Shown piece by piece: positions 35,455 to 49,414 of a DNA stretch of 64,000 nucleotides (position 1 is the first letter of the stretch; every line of letters begins with the position of its first letter). A program made the translations under genes and the position numbers. This stretch comes from Tethya wilhelma (lineage: Eukaryota > Porifera > Demospongiae > Tethyida > Tethyidae): contig CAXIPT010000001.1 in NCBI GenBank assembly GCA_964030475.1, positions 1,640,788-1,704,787 of the forward strand. Direction: 5' to 3'. Under the pieces are notes generated by a model. That model was given only the letters and a program-made list of their open reading frames with translations, was not told the DNA's origin and did no database searches.

Positions 35455-35500
<46 letters not shown>

Positions 35501-36210
35501 CAAAGGAGCACATAATTATTACATGATGTGACTAGAATATCGTCATACCTCTTATTGCCACTGGGATGGTTCCAGTTAGAGATACCATATTTTCTCTTGT
35601 TCCATTTTGATGGACTGCAGGAGAACCAAGGAAGGAAGAGGTGTAACAACACATCACACAACTCTACATACACAAGAATTCCCCCCAAATGGCTAGCTAC
35701 ATCCTTACACATATAAACACACATACACAAGATGGATGCACCATTCTATGCTTCATGTTACAATAGTCTGTGTACCAGACCAACAAGAGTGTGATAGCCC
35801 ACAATGACATCAAAATCATAACTGCTACTGAGTCATTCGTATATCAATGTAGACACTTCACTGACTCAATTTGTTTATACAAATTATCTGCCTGGACTGC
35901 ACACCAACTTCCACCAGTGTGTGTGTGAGCTCAGGCACTAACTAAACTTGGGCTTATTTCATGGACAGAACTCAAAACAAACTTACCAAAGGTTTTTGCA
36001 TCTTGTATTTTAAGACCTTTGAAGTTCTTCAAGAGAGCCTGAATATCTCTGGCTGCTTGGTCAGGATATCGATACTAGAAGTAGAAAGTTGGTTGAATTT
36101 ATACACAGGTTGTGACAACCAGACAACATGACAAAAGTATACTACAATATTTGCTTCATTACCCCTTTTATCTTCTTCTTAATATCAGCTACTGACAATT
36201 CTTTAGACAT
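31251..36210 (-). CDS. TSG101: TSG101, ESCRT-I subunit (10 exons seen, last exon not found)
   Basis: ESCRT-I component that binds ubiquitin and PTAP-type motifs and sorts cargo into multivesicular bodies. Exons (minus strand, 5' to 3') are 36210-36163, 36074-35987, 35614-35549, 35273-35110, 34779-34533, 33791-33654, 33213-32981, 32524-32432, 31728-31592 and 31354-31251. The phases I could check join. The N-terminal UEV domain shows YRYPDQAARDIQ, HQNGTRENMVSLTGTIPVAI, HTYNIPINAW, FVDANGMVYLPYLSEWK and LIQIMCATF. A Pro/Gln-rich linker follows, then a coiled coil (ERHFKESEKIKRQSLETAVE to LEEMEQKQ). The C-terminal steadiness box reads ILRLYAEENAIDDTIYYLGE, ALRKGVIELEVFLK. About 30 residues usually follow; here a gtaaga donor ends the exon and the next exon is not recognised. 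Reading through the donor adds VRGASL and a stop. Three of its introns contain inverted-repeat elements. Confidence 0.93.
31461..31512. repeat. (CT)n microsatellite in a TSG101 intron
   Basis: CT on the plus strand, which is GA on the coding strand. It is the exception to the coding-strand TC bias seen in the other gene introns. Confidence 0.95.
31801..32010. mobile_element. MITE of the tatagcgggaaa family, copy 1
   Basis: The ends atactgtatagcgggaaatt and, in reverse complement, tataccatatagcgggaa form terminal inverted repeats around about 170 bp of aaaattt/cgcgaa-rich DNA. It lies inside a TSG101 intron and has no coding capacity. Confidence 0.85.
32331..32385. repeat. Hairpin-forming inverted repeat
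   Basis: aggccactccctctttttag at 32331 is mirrored by ctaaaaagtgggagtggcct ending at 32385, with a 12-bp loop. It is probably the end of an inverted-repeat element in a TSG101 intron. Confidence 0.7.
32587..32781. mobile_element. MITE of the tatagcgggaaa family, diverged copy 2
   Basis: The left end tctagtgagaaattttcgc and right end gcggaaaaaacttgctatac are imperfect inverted repeats related to copy 1. It carries a run of ten c residues internally. Confidence 0.6.
33840..34048. mobile_element. MITE of the tatagcgggaaa family, copy 3
   Basis: accgtatagtgggaaagttt at the left and aaaacttcccgctatatagt at the right form inverted ends, in another TSG101 intron. Confidence 0.8.
34067..34325. mobile_element. 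Inverted-repeat element in a TSG101 intron
   Basis: tcttgtgcccagacccctt at 34067 is mirrored by aagggagtggtctgggcacaaga near 34303-34325 (a two- to four-base insertion in one arm). The span is about 259 bp with no coding capacity. Confidence 0.65.
35363..35498. repeat. (CA)n microsatellite containing an assembly gap
   Basis: CA run on both sides of 51 undetermined bases (35404-35454). The true length is unknown. Confidence 0.95.
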
Positions 36211-36502
36211 TTCGTGCTCTCTTTCTAGCGAGGAGCTCCGGAGAAAGGTGACTGTGTATGGTGCTGTGATTGTAGGCGGGGACAAGATCCTGTGAGCGCC
36301 GAGTCATTGTCACATGACTTCTAGTTCCGATTTGTTTACGCGTGGGCGTGGCGGCGGCCAATTCTCTGGACGTCCCATGCAAAAATCAACAGATCTGATG
36401 AGATCATAGTATACAAACTATTATGCTATTCTTTATCAATATCTACAAATAAGCCAAGTCCAATTCAATGTTCCATACACAAAAAAAGTAGTTCGCAGAC
36501 GT
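36211..36502. promoter_or_regulatory. TSG101 upstream region and DM9 gene 3' flank
   Basis: The interval between the TSG101 ATG and the DM9 stop codon. The part nearest TSG101 is CpG-containing (tttacgcgtgggcgtggcgg around 36336-36355), as for a housekeeping promoter, and lacks a TATA box. Nothing else is seen. Confidence 0.4.
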
Positions 36503-36949
36503 CTACTTTGTGATGAGCACACCGTACTCTTTCTTCGAGATCTCCTTGCCGCCGTGCGACACGTACAAGCACTCGTGACTGGGATGGACCTTGCCGCAAA
36601 GAGTGTCACCATGATGGCTGTGTCGGCCAATGTAATAGACTTCTCCAGATGCATCACGTCCTCCTTGTACAGCAGAGTCGGGAGCGTTGCCGTTCTTGCG
36701 ATGTGCCCATTCCAAGTGCACACGGTTGCCAGGGTTCACGAGCACCTCGTACTCCTGTTTCTTGTGCTCTCCGCCTCCATAGGGCACGTAGAGACAGCGG
36801 TGGCTGGGGTGCACTTTACCAGGGATGAGACTGCCAGCATGGTTGGCTCTTCCAACGAAAAGTGGCTCACCATTTGAGGCCTCCCAGCCGCCACAAACTG
36901 CGTGCTTCGGAACGTGTCCGTCCCTAGCTTTCTCCCAGTGCAAAGACAT
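36503..36949 (-). CDS. DM9-repeat lectin-like protein (single exon)
   Basis: An intronless 148-codon gene with no signal peptide. Two tandem DM9 (DUF3421) repeats fill the protein. Repeat one (about residues 5-72) contains VPKHAVCGGWE, LFVGRANHAGSLIPGKVHPS and YVPYGGGEHKKQEYEVLV. Repeat two (about 76-147) contains APDSAVQGGRDASGEVYYIG, GKVHPSHECLYVSHGGKE and KKEYGVLI. The W..A, VGRA.H.G and PGKVHPS patterns are the family signature. DM9 proteins occur in arthropods, molluscs and other invertebrates. An oyster member has been described as a mannose-binding recognition protein, so a cytosolic or leaderless-secreted lectin role is plausible. A TATA box lies 64 bp upstream of the ATG. Confidence 0.88.
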   Translation of the reverse strand: MSLHWEKARDGHVPKHAVCGGWEASNGEPLFVGRANHAGSLIPGKVHPSHRCLYVPYGGGEHKKQEYEVLVNPGNRVHLEWAHRKNGNAPDSAVQGGRDASGEVYYIGRHSHHGDTLCGKVHPSHECLYVSHGGKEISKKEYGVLITK

Positions 36950-37012
36950 ATGATGAATTTATCACCCAGCAAAACGATCGATTGTGGATTGATCTGGCAA
37001 TGATCATATGAT

Positions 37013-37018
37013 TTTATA
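37013..37018 (-). promoter_or_regulatory. TATA box of the DM9 gene
   Basis: TATAAA on the minus strand (agagtataaaatcat), 64 bp upstream of the DM9 ATG. This spacing supports an intronless gene with a short leader. Confidence 0.55.
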
Positions 37019-37604
37019 CTCTTGATTACGTGAACTTCCGGTATTCATAAATTTTTAATTGGATAAAAAATATATTATGTATTCTTTGTCGGGTGCATGA
37101 AATGTGGGTATTAACTCTATGCATACATGTATACACAGTTACAGTACTTAATGAAAAAAAACAACAAACAAAAAAACGTGTTCACTCAAAAAAAAAAGAT
37201 AGGTAGGGTATACTCATTACTGCCGAAAGAAGATAGCAAAAAAACAGTCATGTACGTGAAATCGAACATTGAACTACACATTACAAGAGGGGATGGGATA
37301 GTAGACTTATATTGCAACTTCATCATCATCAGTTTTCTTTCTCTCTGCTTCTTTTTCTACAGAAAAAATAACACTTTCAATTTTTTGAATAAACTGTTTT
37401 CCAAACAGTAATATAAAGGCAACAAGGCACTGGGCAAAAAGTAGTTAGTTGTCTAAAATTACAGCAAATATTGGGAGAAACAATAATACATTGCTTGAAT
37501 TAGAGATACTGGCTACATTTGCTTTTCCCAATATTTGCTGTACTTATAAGCTAAACAGCTAACGCCCCGTGCAACTAGTGAGGGCAACTGTGTATAATTA
37601 TTTG
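37019..37604. other. Intergenic, DGK 3' flank
   Basis: AT-rich sequence between the DM9 promoter and the last recognised kinase exon. It contains poly-A tracts and nothing recognisable as a gene. Confidence 0.55.
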
Positions 37605-40071
37605 CTATTGCTTACGTTTCATGAACATCTTCAGCTCTTTGTTGTCACTCTGAGCAGACTTGTCACATGGTGTGTTTCCCTGGTAGTCCCTTCGAGCCAA
37701 AGAGGCACCCTTCTCCACAAGAACCTTACAGATATCAAGGTAACCAAACCATGCAGCTTTATGGAGAGCTGTCTGCAATCTACAAAGAGGTGGGGGGAGG
37801 TAGAGAGAGATAGAGGGTGAAAGACTTACTCTTGTATTTTTGCACACAAACAAAATGACTTACTTCTCTTCTTCAACAAGATCTAAAGCTTCTCTGCTGA
37901 CTGTATAGCAAATAAAGATACATTGCAAGAGTATAGTATGCCAACAACTACAAATAAACAGTACCAATTAATGCATGTCAGACACAGAACTGGCATCATA
38001 CAGATGTCTAGAATCAACCCTAGAATTTAGCTTTGATTCTGTTCCAAACCAGCTCAGTTCCTCAGTTCCTCCCTACACTAAATAGCTAAGCTAAACCACT
38101 CACCATTGCTGGCTATGTACTGGACCACTTCCAACTTGCCCAGACGAGCAGCGTGATGGAGTGGTGTCCAGCCATTTTGTTCCTGCATTGTTAACACAGC
38201 ACCCTTTTCATGACATTCCTTAACCTGTAGGGAAGAGGGGAAAGAGAGATTCACACTAAAAATTGTACAGTGACATAATTATAGCTGGAAGGGAAAATCA
38301 GTTTGGCAGTATTCTGGTATTATCATGTCATTCTAGTCAGTTGCAACAATCAACAGAACAGAATACTTTAATCAGCTACGTATATTGTTGACACTACCGT
38401 GCAACTACATGAATCTATATATTTGTGTGTTTTAAATATTTGTATTGCGCTAATGGGCTATCTGTGCCCAGAGGAGGTTCGACACGGTTGACCTTTGCTT
38501 GACCTTTTGCAATTAAAGTCCTCCACGTCCTCCATGTGTTCAATACATTATACGTGTGCGTGGAGGACTTTAATTGCGAAAGGTCAAGCAAAGGTCAACC
38601 GTGTCGAACCTCCTCTGATCTGTGCCATTCCTATGTACCCAGTCCTACCATACTTGGAATAGCTGCATGTATTATATATAGTAAAAAGGTACATCTGATA
38701 GGCAAATCATGGTTCAATCATAGTAAGTACAAACAAGCCATTGTGAGGAAGCAAGATGTGGGGAATACCATTGTGGCTGTACTATACCATCAAGAGTATA
38801 ATAATTAACCTATGTTCTTGACACCATCCACTCACAATAATGATCTCAGTAGGATGAGGTGAAGTGGTGACCCTCCCTATTTCTGCCACAATGCTTTGTA
38901 AGGGCCAAATACTCCACCAGTACAATTATTTTAACCAAGGAGGCTCCCTATCTATTGTAGAGACATTGTAGTCTCATTCCTAGGCTCTTCCCTTATCGAC
39001 TGAGGCTATAGAGAGATTGCTATGATTACACAGTAGCATATCTGTAACCTCTTTCTCAGGTTCTACCTTCACGGACACTTCCTTTGGGAAAAGCTTACGT
39101 TTGAAAGAAATATTTGCATGAAGGAAAGAGGAGGCTATGTATATAGCATATCTAGAATTTGCTTAGAAAGCACTTTATATAAAATGAAGATCTTGAATGC
39201 TTCACAAAAGTGTTGGCTCTGAGCCTCAGGTGCATCAGACAGTACAGGTGTAGAACACCAATTAACTTCATACTTTTTCAAGATGACCTCTCTTGACTGA
39301 GTCCAAGAGCTCCTTCTGTAGGGCACTTGATGCCTGCCCACCCATGACATCATTGTCAGTGCTGGCAGAGCTGCAGGAGAGAAACAAGAGCTGAAACAAT
39401 GAAAACAACAATTGGAGAGGTTAGAATAACTCTAGTAAATCCCTTTGTCTCGAGGAGACAATATAATTGCAACTCACTTGCAACAACAATGTACTAATCT
39501 TGTATGCACATAGTGCCCAAGGACTACAAAATGTTTATACTACAAAATTTCCTAAATAATTTAGGGGATTGCCCCCTTTTAAATTTAAGGTGATATGCTT
39601 CCACCCTTCGTGAGGGAGGAGCCTGGGAACTAAGGTACACTGTAAGTATACACAGTGCTGAGATACAACACCATGTAAGTATACACATGTTGAAATACAA
39701 CACCATCTAAGTATAGACAGCGTTGAAATACAACACAATGTACATACAAACATACAGTGGAGCACTTACTCTGAACCAGTGTCCACAACGTTTAGAAGAC
39801 GTAGCCTATTGTTGGAAACAATGAGAGAGATGCATTGTTTGAAACAGGTCCATTGATTCAGTGCTCAAGTTACAGTAATACGTATACATGGCTACCATGA
39901 CTAAACAGGGTACTATATTATTGTATGTGTTGCTGAATAGTTGAAATCATAGAGAAAAACAAAACTTTAAATATATGGTGTGTTTTTTCTGCACATACGA
40001 TTCACTATCATCCTCAGACACAACTGGTGTCAGTGAATGGGGAGACTCAAGGATGTCCTTCATAGGACTTC

Positions 40072-40113
<42 letters not shown>

Positions 40114-40572
40114 ATTACAAACAATGTCACCCACACACACACAGGACTCACCTTAGAGTTGGTGGTGAACCAGAAGAGTGCTTAGGAGATGAGATGTCAT
40201 TAACTGTAGCAAGTTCTGATGAAGAGAGAAAATAAAACACAAAACATTAATGCAGTGATAGTCTAAAAGCTATCATACAGCAGGGGGATTTTTCAGTGGA
40301 GAAGGGTTTTTATGGTCATTAAAAATTTTGCTTATTCACGGAAAAATTTTGTGGTCACATAAGGTCTCAACTAGTAATTACACCCCATCCTTTACTCATG
40401 GTTTGTAATTCAACTACAAAACTTTACTCCCCCCCTCCCCTTAAATTCCATTCTTACCATAAGATTGATTTCTTCCTGTTCCACCATAAGCTCTTCTTCT
40501 TGCAAATGCCGAATCAAGGGACGTGAAATCACCATTATCACTATCAACAAAAATATATTTCATCATCAAAAG

Positions 40573-40640
<68 letters not shown>

Positions 40641-41387
40641 TGACCTACTCTTCAGGAGAGAAAAGAATCATGGGGGCAGCAGAGCTGGGTCCGGGGGTCG
40701 ACAGCACTGGCTCAGTCTCCATCTCCACGACTAGAATGCCATCAAAGGTCATGTCCTCTATAAAGAGAGACTTCTCCTGGTCGGGAAGAACCTGGAACAT
40801 CCTATCAATCCGACCACTGGTGGCAACTGCACATGTGTGTGTTGGCATAAAGTGATTATGTAGGTACACTTGAATATCTATAGCGGGAAATTTTTCGCAG
40901 GGTTCAAATTTTCGTGATTTTTGCGGTCATGATCTGATCGCGAAAAAAAGAACTGTGAAATTTTAAAGACGTGCACTCGTAATAATGCTTACAATTTTTC
41001 ACGATCAACGTTCCGCAAAAATTTGACTTCTTGCTGAAATGACCAATTTCCCGCTATATGGTATGTAGCATTTGTGCTGTGATATTAACACATGCTAATA
41101 TAGCTATAGTTAGTGCAAAACAACATAATAGTCTGTCAACAGCGCTGAGAAGATGGATAATCATGCCTTATAAAAAAAAAAAATAAAAAAAAAATAAAAA
41201 AAAAAATCAAAACAACAGCACCAATATCCCAGCCCTCACCATCGAGGTATCTCCAGTTAGGGTAGAGTGCCACCTCTCCTCCCTCAGTGTCCACCTGAGT
41301 GTACTTGTCAATCTGAGGACGGAGGTCTTTCAGAGATTCCTGAGGGGCAGCAACAATCAGACCCAGGGGGCGAGCTGGGAGGGACAT

Positions 41388-41473
<86 letters not shown>

Positions 41474-42527
41474 NTCACAAAGAGAGAGGGAGAGAGTTCC
41501 TCCGCATCGGCATGGATACATAAGAGGAGGAAGGGGTGGGTACAAAGCTAATACCTGCTCGTCTGATCTCCAAGATGTCCGAGTGCAGTTTGTTGTACTC
41601 CTCACACGTTACCTTGGAAACAGAGAGCTTGATGCGATCAGTAGGTTGAATCCTACACAAATGCAGAAGACAATATTAATATTTCAATACGTGGACCACA
41701 AGCTACACTCAATCTAAAGTCCATTCGCGTTCACTTTGCCGGTCCAAATTTCTTCATAACTTGGCCGTAATTCATGCTATTGCATTATTCTAGATACCAT
41801 TCAACTGCAAATTTCATTTAGATTCTGTTAGTGCCTTTTAAAATACTCTACACCTTACCAGTCAAAAGCTACAGCCTCCTCTGTGTCTGCCCCATATATA
41901 AACTATGGGACATTCCATTGACCACAGATACTACAAACCTGTAGTAAGTCAAACCACACTACTTCCGGGGGAAAAGTGAACGCGAATAGACTTTAGCCTC
42001 AACCCCATGCAGATTCTTCCTTTGTGAGGGAGGAGCCTGGGAATGAGGCTACACTCAATCTACAGTAGTGTACCTACCCTTGCAGAGGAGCGCCAGTGAT
42101 CTTCCTTGCCACTTTTCTTACCATCAGCACCTTGTTCTTGTGACCAACCTCAATCACCGAAGGCTGCAGCTTGCAAGCCTCTGTTGAGAAGATAAACAAT
42201 GTCAGATACCTCTCTCATAAAATAAGTATAGATGACAGAAAAGTCAACAGTAATACATCTGCTCTTTTTGTAGCTACATTTTCAGGCCAGACTTTTCTCT
42301 ATTGATTCTTTTCTGTTTGTTTCTTTAATTTACCATTTTCTCTTCGTGCATTTTTACTTTGGGGAAGGTCAGAAAATGAAACTTTCTTGCAAAAAAGAGA
42401 AACAGAGAAGTAGTCAAAGAAACTGACCTCCGTCAATTTGAACAGGGAAGGATCGATCAGTGACCAACTTGATGTGCTCGCATTGGGCTATTCTCTCTCC
42501 ATGTCCACCCATGAGGAGCTTAGGCTG

Positions 42528-42583
<56 letters not shown>

Positions 42584-44269
42584 GTCCTTGTACAGAGCCT
42601 CCCATTCACTGTACACTAGAAGTGACTAGAGAAATGAAACTCACCATTGTTTTCGACCAAAATCCAAATACTTCAATCTTCCTGTCATCCATTGCTTGCG
42701 CAGAAAAGGTCTGAAAGTCAACATGTAGCATGCATGTGAACACACATACACACACAAGAGGACTTATATCCTATTGCTATGGTTCATAAGCTACAATTTA
42801 CTGAAGCAGCGATAATAGATATTGCTGTATGTTGATCATACACTTGTTCAAAAAGGTCTATGAGCAATACTACATAGGATTTTGGCTAATTCTAACTGAT
42901 ATCACGTTGAGCTACAAGTTTGAAGGTTTTTTTTCCAGATTGGATTCAAAAACTACCGTGTACCTTATCCCTGGAGGAAGGTGTGCCCCATGGGTTGAGT
43001 CCAGAGCCGTAGGAAGGAATGTTCTGGAACACAATGGCCTCCAAATGAAGACTGCGAATCTTTGGGGTCAAATCTTCACCATCACACTGTCAACAAAATG
43101 GATACAAGTATAAGATGCACAAATGTATTTTAGTTCCAAGAACAAACAAGAGTTGGAGTGAAAAACAATACAGCAGCTGTACAAGCCAGGCAAGCAACTT
43201 ACATGAAGCTGCAAGTGGTCGCAGAGTGTCGAGAATCTTCTCAACATAATGTCCTTCCCAGCCGCCTGTGTGGGCACAAGAGTAGAAAGGCAAATGACAT
43301 CAACAATGAAGTACTTGAAAAAGACAAAAGAACAAAGTTTTAGCTTACCCTGCCATAAAAGAACTTGTTCTTGAATCTATTGTTCAACTTTTCAGGGTAA
43401 GCCTCTGAAGAAACAAGACATGGAGGGTTAGTTCAGTAGGCTGGCTGTAGTGGCTGGCAATAGTGTAATACTGCCTGTTCCTAACACACACTTCATTAAG
43501 GGGGATGGGAGGGGGGCTAAGGGGAACTAATGTTTACCTCGTTCCAAGTGGAACTCCAGTGCGACGTGGGCATCAGCTCCAATACTGAAATAGTTATTGA
43601 TTACATGAAGTGGAACATCAGCTGCACCCTCTTTCTCATGGGCCTGTACACATGAAAGTAAAAAACAAAGATGACCATTTCCGACCATCAAAGACATCCA
43701 TCCTTCCTGCTTATACACAACAATGTACAATACTAGCTACATGTATGTACATGTGATAGCATGCATGCTGCTTACATTTGGGTTGGGCCACACGTTGAGT
43801 TGCCACCTGTCCATTTCGACCACAGGCCCCTCCTCTACGTGCATCAGGATCTTATCAATAGGCTCATCGGTGTAACCCTGCATCACATGTCATGATCGAA
43901 GGTAATGTCACATCTAAAACAATGGTTCAAACTTAACAAGTTTCTTGGATCTAGCAACCATACAGTGCGTTTCTTCTAATTACTGTACATATAGCCAGAA
44001 ATTTTTAGGAAAAAGTATAAATTTATGGTTTTCGTGGCAAATCCATTAAAATTTTACATGCAAAAGTATCACAATAATATTACATGGGGCTGGGATGCTC
44101 GATCCTAGAAATCTAAAATGAGAAAAAGGTTGGCTGTTGATACCCTCTGATAATTCCCTAATTGTACTATGTTGCATTCTTCTAAAATTGGAAAGGATCA
44201 TCAAATCAAAATCACAATTACTAATCAATGATGACCCTTTGCCAGTTTTGCAATGAGAATGAGAGAGAG

Positions 44270-44333
<64 letters not shown>

Positions 44334-44581
44334 ACTTACCCCTCCCCAGTTCAATACTCTAGCGAGGTCATTGCCTGTTCCAAGGGGTAGGACGGCAAGA
44401 GGAGGGGTGGGGTTCATTTCCAGCTCATCAAGGACTGACAGGACCCATCCGGCTGTGCCATCACCACCACATGCCAAGATACGGAGATCCTTCACTCCTT
44501 GGAATAGCTTCAGACTGTGTATGCATGAGTGTGTCATGTATGTGAGTGTGTGGGGGTTTGTGTGCGTGCGTGTGTGTGTGT

Positions 44582-44657
<76 letters not shown>

Positions 44658-47420
44658 ATTAAGTGTGTGAATTCATACACTAACTGGTACAGTTAACAAA
44701 TGATTGTTGATGAGCTACAGACACTACACACTGCCCGACTGGCTACCTCAAAGGAACAGGAATGCTTCCTAACAAATTAGTACTCATGGTAACAGGAATG
44801 GTTCAGTTTTAATGATGAACTCCACTCCCAAGTAATCTGCTTTAAATCACAAACATTATTGCAGGATGGATCCAATTAGTGAAGGCACACATACTACTGT
44901 AGTAGCCTTGTTCCCAGGCCTTCCCCCAATTAGTGTGAACTATGGATAAAAATTTAGAGCATCACTAATTCTAATACTATAATTCGAGAGATTTTCATGT
45001 TAAAAAAATTCACATAACAAATTTTTGTGGTTTTGTCACCATTGCAGTGTGTCTGTAACGGGTCATTAAATTTTCGCGTGTAAAAATTTCCTAGTCGCCA
45101 CAGACTATGAAATTAATCTAGCTCTAAAAATTTCTCAAATTACATTAATTTCAAAATACTCCAAAAAGCTCCCTACATCTTCAGTACGTCCACCAATATT
45201 ATATTATCTACAAAGTTAGCTTATAATGATTCTTCAAGTTCAGTTACAGTAGCAATCCCATGCCATTGTAGCATTGTACCATCAACACAATACAGCACAT
45301 ATACAGTGGCCTAGAGTGTGCGGTGCAGCTGACTCACCCGAACTTTGGTCCTCCTTTGGAGAGATCAAACACTTGTCTCGGGTTGAGTAGCCATTGAAAC
45401 GTCTTCATGAGTTTGGCTCCTTGGTTGCCTCCACTCTTGGGGTTGATAAATACTATGAGAGGCTTTCGTTGGTGTTGGCGCTGGTGGAGGGATTTCACCT
45501 GAGGGAGGGAGAGAGAGAGAGAGTGTGTGTGTCAGTGAAAGTGCCAGAGGGAACCTTGTACCCAGGTCTTCTCTGTGCAGATTAATTTTAAAAAAATACG
45601 GGGAATAAGGCTTGGCTTATGAGACTAGCCAATTTGCCATTTTGTGTAGTTTAACCGAATGATTTACGGCATTTTCGTGTATTTGAATTAATATTTTCAA
45701 TGAATAAAAATTCCCAGATCAACACAAACAACAATACTAGTCCTACTACCCTCTACAAAGACTTTGCTCACGCATGCAGAACACCAAGGTAATTGATATC
45801 TACAACAATGAGCTCCTCCATACAGTCTCTTGGACCCAACAGAGTTACACAACAAACACTTATACACATACACACTACAATTGTGTGCTCATTTCCACAT
45901 ACAAAAATGGTCATTGGGAAAATAGTAGCGTGTGTGTGTGTTACGACTGGGGTCAGTCTCATCAGGACACACTGAAGCCCATCAGGCGGTCACCACAAAC
46001 GAAAAAAAAAAACTCAAAGGAATCAGGAGGTAGTCCATGTGAGGAACTGACCTTTTCACCAAAGTAATAACTTACATATAGCTTCTTCCTGACAGACAAA
46101 GCCTGGGACAGGATAGGCTATACAGAGTGGCTTCAAAGGTACAGGAAGGCTGGTCAAGAAAGCCAGGAAGTGTTCCATGCAATGCGATTGCACTATCAAT
46201 AGCACTGCAGCTAGGACTGCATGTAAGACTCTAGTATTAAAATTTTGTTGTATTCTGGACAGGTATGCATAAGTTGGGGTAAAGAGTGCACAGTGTAGCA
46301 CATAACCACTGAAATAATGTACAACAGAATGATGTATGTGCATGACATAATTATTATGTAGGCTAATAGTGAGTAACAAGAAATGGGAAGGAAATTCTTT
46401 GGTCTTCACTCACAGCAAAAGGGGAAACACAGTCAGTACAGAAAGATATACAAGTGTAACAGCTATTATGTACACAAGCCAAGTCTACATTAGGGCAGCA
46501 AAGAATGGACTCTTTGAGAATAGTTCAAACAGGAGATGGCCTAAAGTAAACAGGATGCTGGGGTGTCTACAGTTCCCATTTCATAGTTCACATTTCAGAT
46601 ACACAATTAGCATAAATAACACTGCACCAAACCACTGCTGGGTAGTGTCAATCAATTGTAAGCTGATATGAATTAAGCCTTGACAGTTCCACCCTTTGGT
46701 TTCAAATACACAACACTCCACAGTTTTGTACTCACAAGAAATAATGCAAAATACATTACAAATGCAAAACATGTTGCTAAAGTAACAAACAACCCCAAAC
46801 CTAAAGGAACCCTCCCATCGCCTGCTCAGGCAAGTGTCTATCTAGTACACGTACACAAGTACTCACTGTGAAGTACTTCGATGCTCTTTCATCCTGCTTT
46901 CTCCTCCGACTTCTCCTGGTCTTTCTTCTAGAGTTCTTTGGAGAGGCATCGGAGAGGGATGAAGACTGCTGTGAGAGAGGAAGGATCAACACATACATAC
47001 AAACACAAGTCATAGAAATTTCATGTAAATCAAACGATTTGTCTCTGAACAAATTCGAACAATGCAATCCCTGGGAACCATTAGTGCATGTGTTGTAAAG
47101 ATACACACCCAGAGGAACAAGGATGTAGATGTGTGTTTGTGTGACTCATGCTGAGCTGGCAAAGTAACAGTTGGACTGGCTAACACTAGAGAGATCGAAA
47201 CCTTGAAGACATTCTGCCTGGTCTAGAGCCATTTTACGTATTAACCCTTTTTTTAGAAGGAGATACCTGTTCAATGGCTGGTGTTCTGACAATCCATGAA
47301 GGAGGAATGATGAGGTTTCCTAGAGGTCCAAAGTGACATGGCTCTTTCTTGAGGCGATCATTGAAGCACGTGAGATGATAACTGTCACCACAATAGGAGC
47401 AACTGATGCCTACAATTTCC

Positions 47421-47470
<50 letters not shown>

Positions 47471-47658
47471 TTGATAGGCACAACACTAAGAGTAACACTA
47501 TGATAAAGATAATGAAATGAGTGGTCTCACTTTCAACGTTTAATGTCAACAATACATCCAATCAAATAAACATACATCAAAAATCACCCCCCAATATTAG
47601 CTACAACGAATCTGACACATACAACATACCAAAAACAAAAGCTCTATCATTCAAACAT

Positions 47659-47728
<70 letters not shown>

Positions 47729-48910
47729 ACACACACTATAATAGTAACCTGATGATACGAGGAAGACTNGGAGAGAGAGAGAGAGAGAGAGAGAGAAATT
47801 CACACAAATGTACCCTTCCAGTAAACTTTCTCCAGTTTCCAAATCCCCTATCACACTTGTTACACTTGCCACCAGCTTTTCTCCGATGGAGGAAATGATG
47901 CGTCACGTTGACATCTTTCACCTTCTGTTTGATCTCTCGAAATGTCTCCTTGCACACGTAGCCCTCGTAATAGAGCTGCTTGACACACTGGGAGTGGACC
48001 AAGATTCTACAGGCTGAGGGGCGTGGCATGGTGGGGGAGAGAGGGGGTGGGGCAGGAAGGGAGGACATGAGGAAAGAAATAGATGAAAGTTTGTAGATAA
48101 AAATTATACCCAGACAAAGAAACTTGCAGTCTCTACGTTCAAAGGGAATTTTATTTCAAATTAAAAGTATATTTTGTTAATTGAACAGTACACAGAGTAA
48201 TATCCACTAGAAGGGCATTCTACACAGCCACACTAACATCCACACTGAAACACTCCCAAGAGAATAAAACTCTTCCCATCATGGGAAAAATAAACTTTCC
48301 CGACAATCACTCAGATTAGCTTTCTACAACAGTTTAAAACAGGATAAAAATGGAACTGACCCAACACAAAACAATACCCTCTAAACAGCAGTGTGTCTCT
48401 ACACTAGTAACAGCTTCATGTCCTCTTTTTACAGTAACAGCACACACATGTTGCTCTACACCTACAGTTAGGAACTGCACACAGGAATCAAGCACTTCTC
48501 TTTCTCTCTCTCTGGTTATTAGCTGGACACACCCACCAAGATATGTCTTGTTTGTATAGTTAGCAACCCATATGCTTAGCTTGTCTCAGTAAACAGACAA
48601 GATACACACACACACACACAATGTGCCATGCACACAGGAAAACATCACGTTAACCATCTCATTAACCTTCGAAGAGACTTACCGGAACATCTTACTTTAC
48701 TTCTCTTAGGATGAAAGAGCTTTAATTGCTGAAAATATGTCAACATTGGAATAGTAACATGAAAAGGTATGACAGAAAACACAAAGGAAGACACACACAT
48801 ACACACACACACACTCAATTCACTCACTTGACAATATTGTGTTTCAGCAAGATGACAAGCTTCTCTAGAGTCTACGTCATACCAGGTGTGCTGATGGCTA
48901 ATAGCAGACT

Positions 48911-48992
<82 letters not shown>

Positions 48993-49333
48993 NTATGTGT
49001 GAGTGTATATGTGTGTATGTGAGAGAGAGTGAGAGAGAGATTGTCAGAGATTAAGATGTGTATGCCTGCAAAATACGAGATACTCAGAGAAATGTCCTCT
49101 CTGAAAGTTTCTAAGTCATGCCATTGATTAAGTATAGTACAGTACTTAATATTTTACCTCCCAAGATATAGTATTACCAATGGATGTGTCTGCTTGAAGC
49201 GAAAGAATTTTTTCTCTCTCTTTATGCTCACTGAATGGAAGAAACAAAAAATAATACACTAAAAACAACACACACAAAAATGCAGCCTTGAATATGACCA
49301 GACTAGAAACAAGCCAGGCTAGAAGAGAATGGA

Positions 49334-49414
<81 letters not shown>

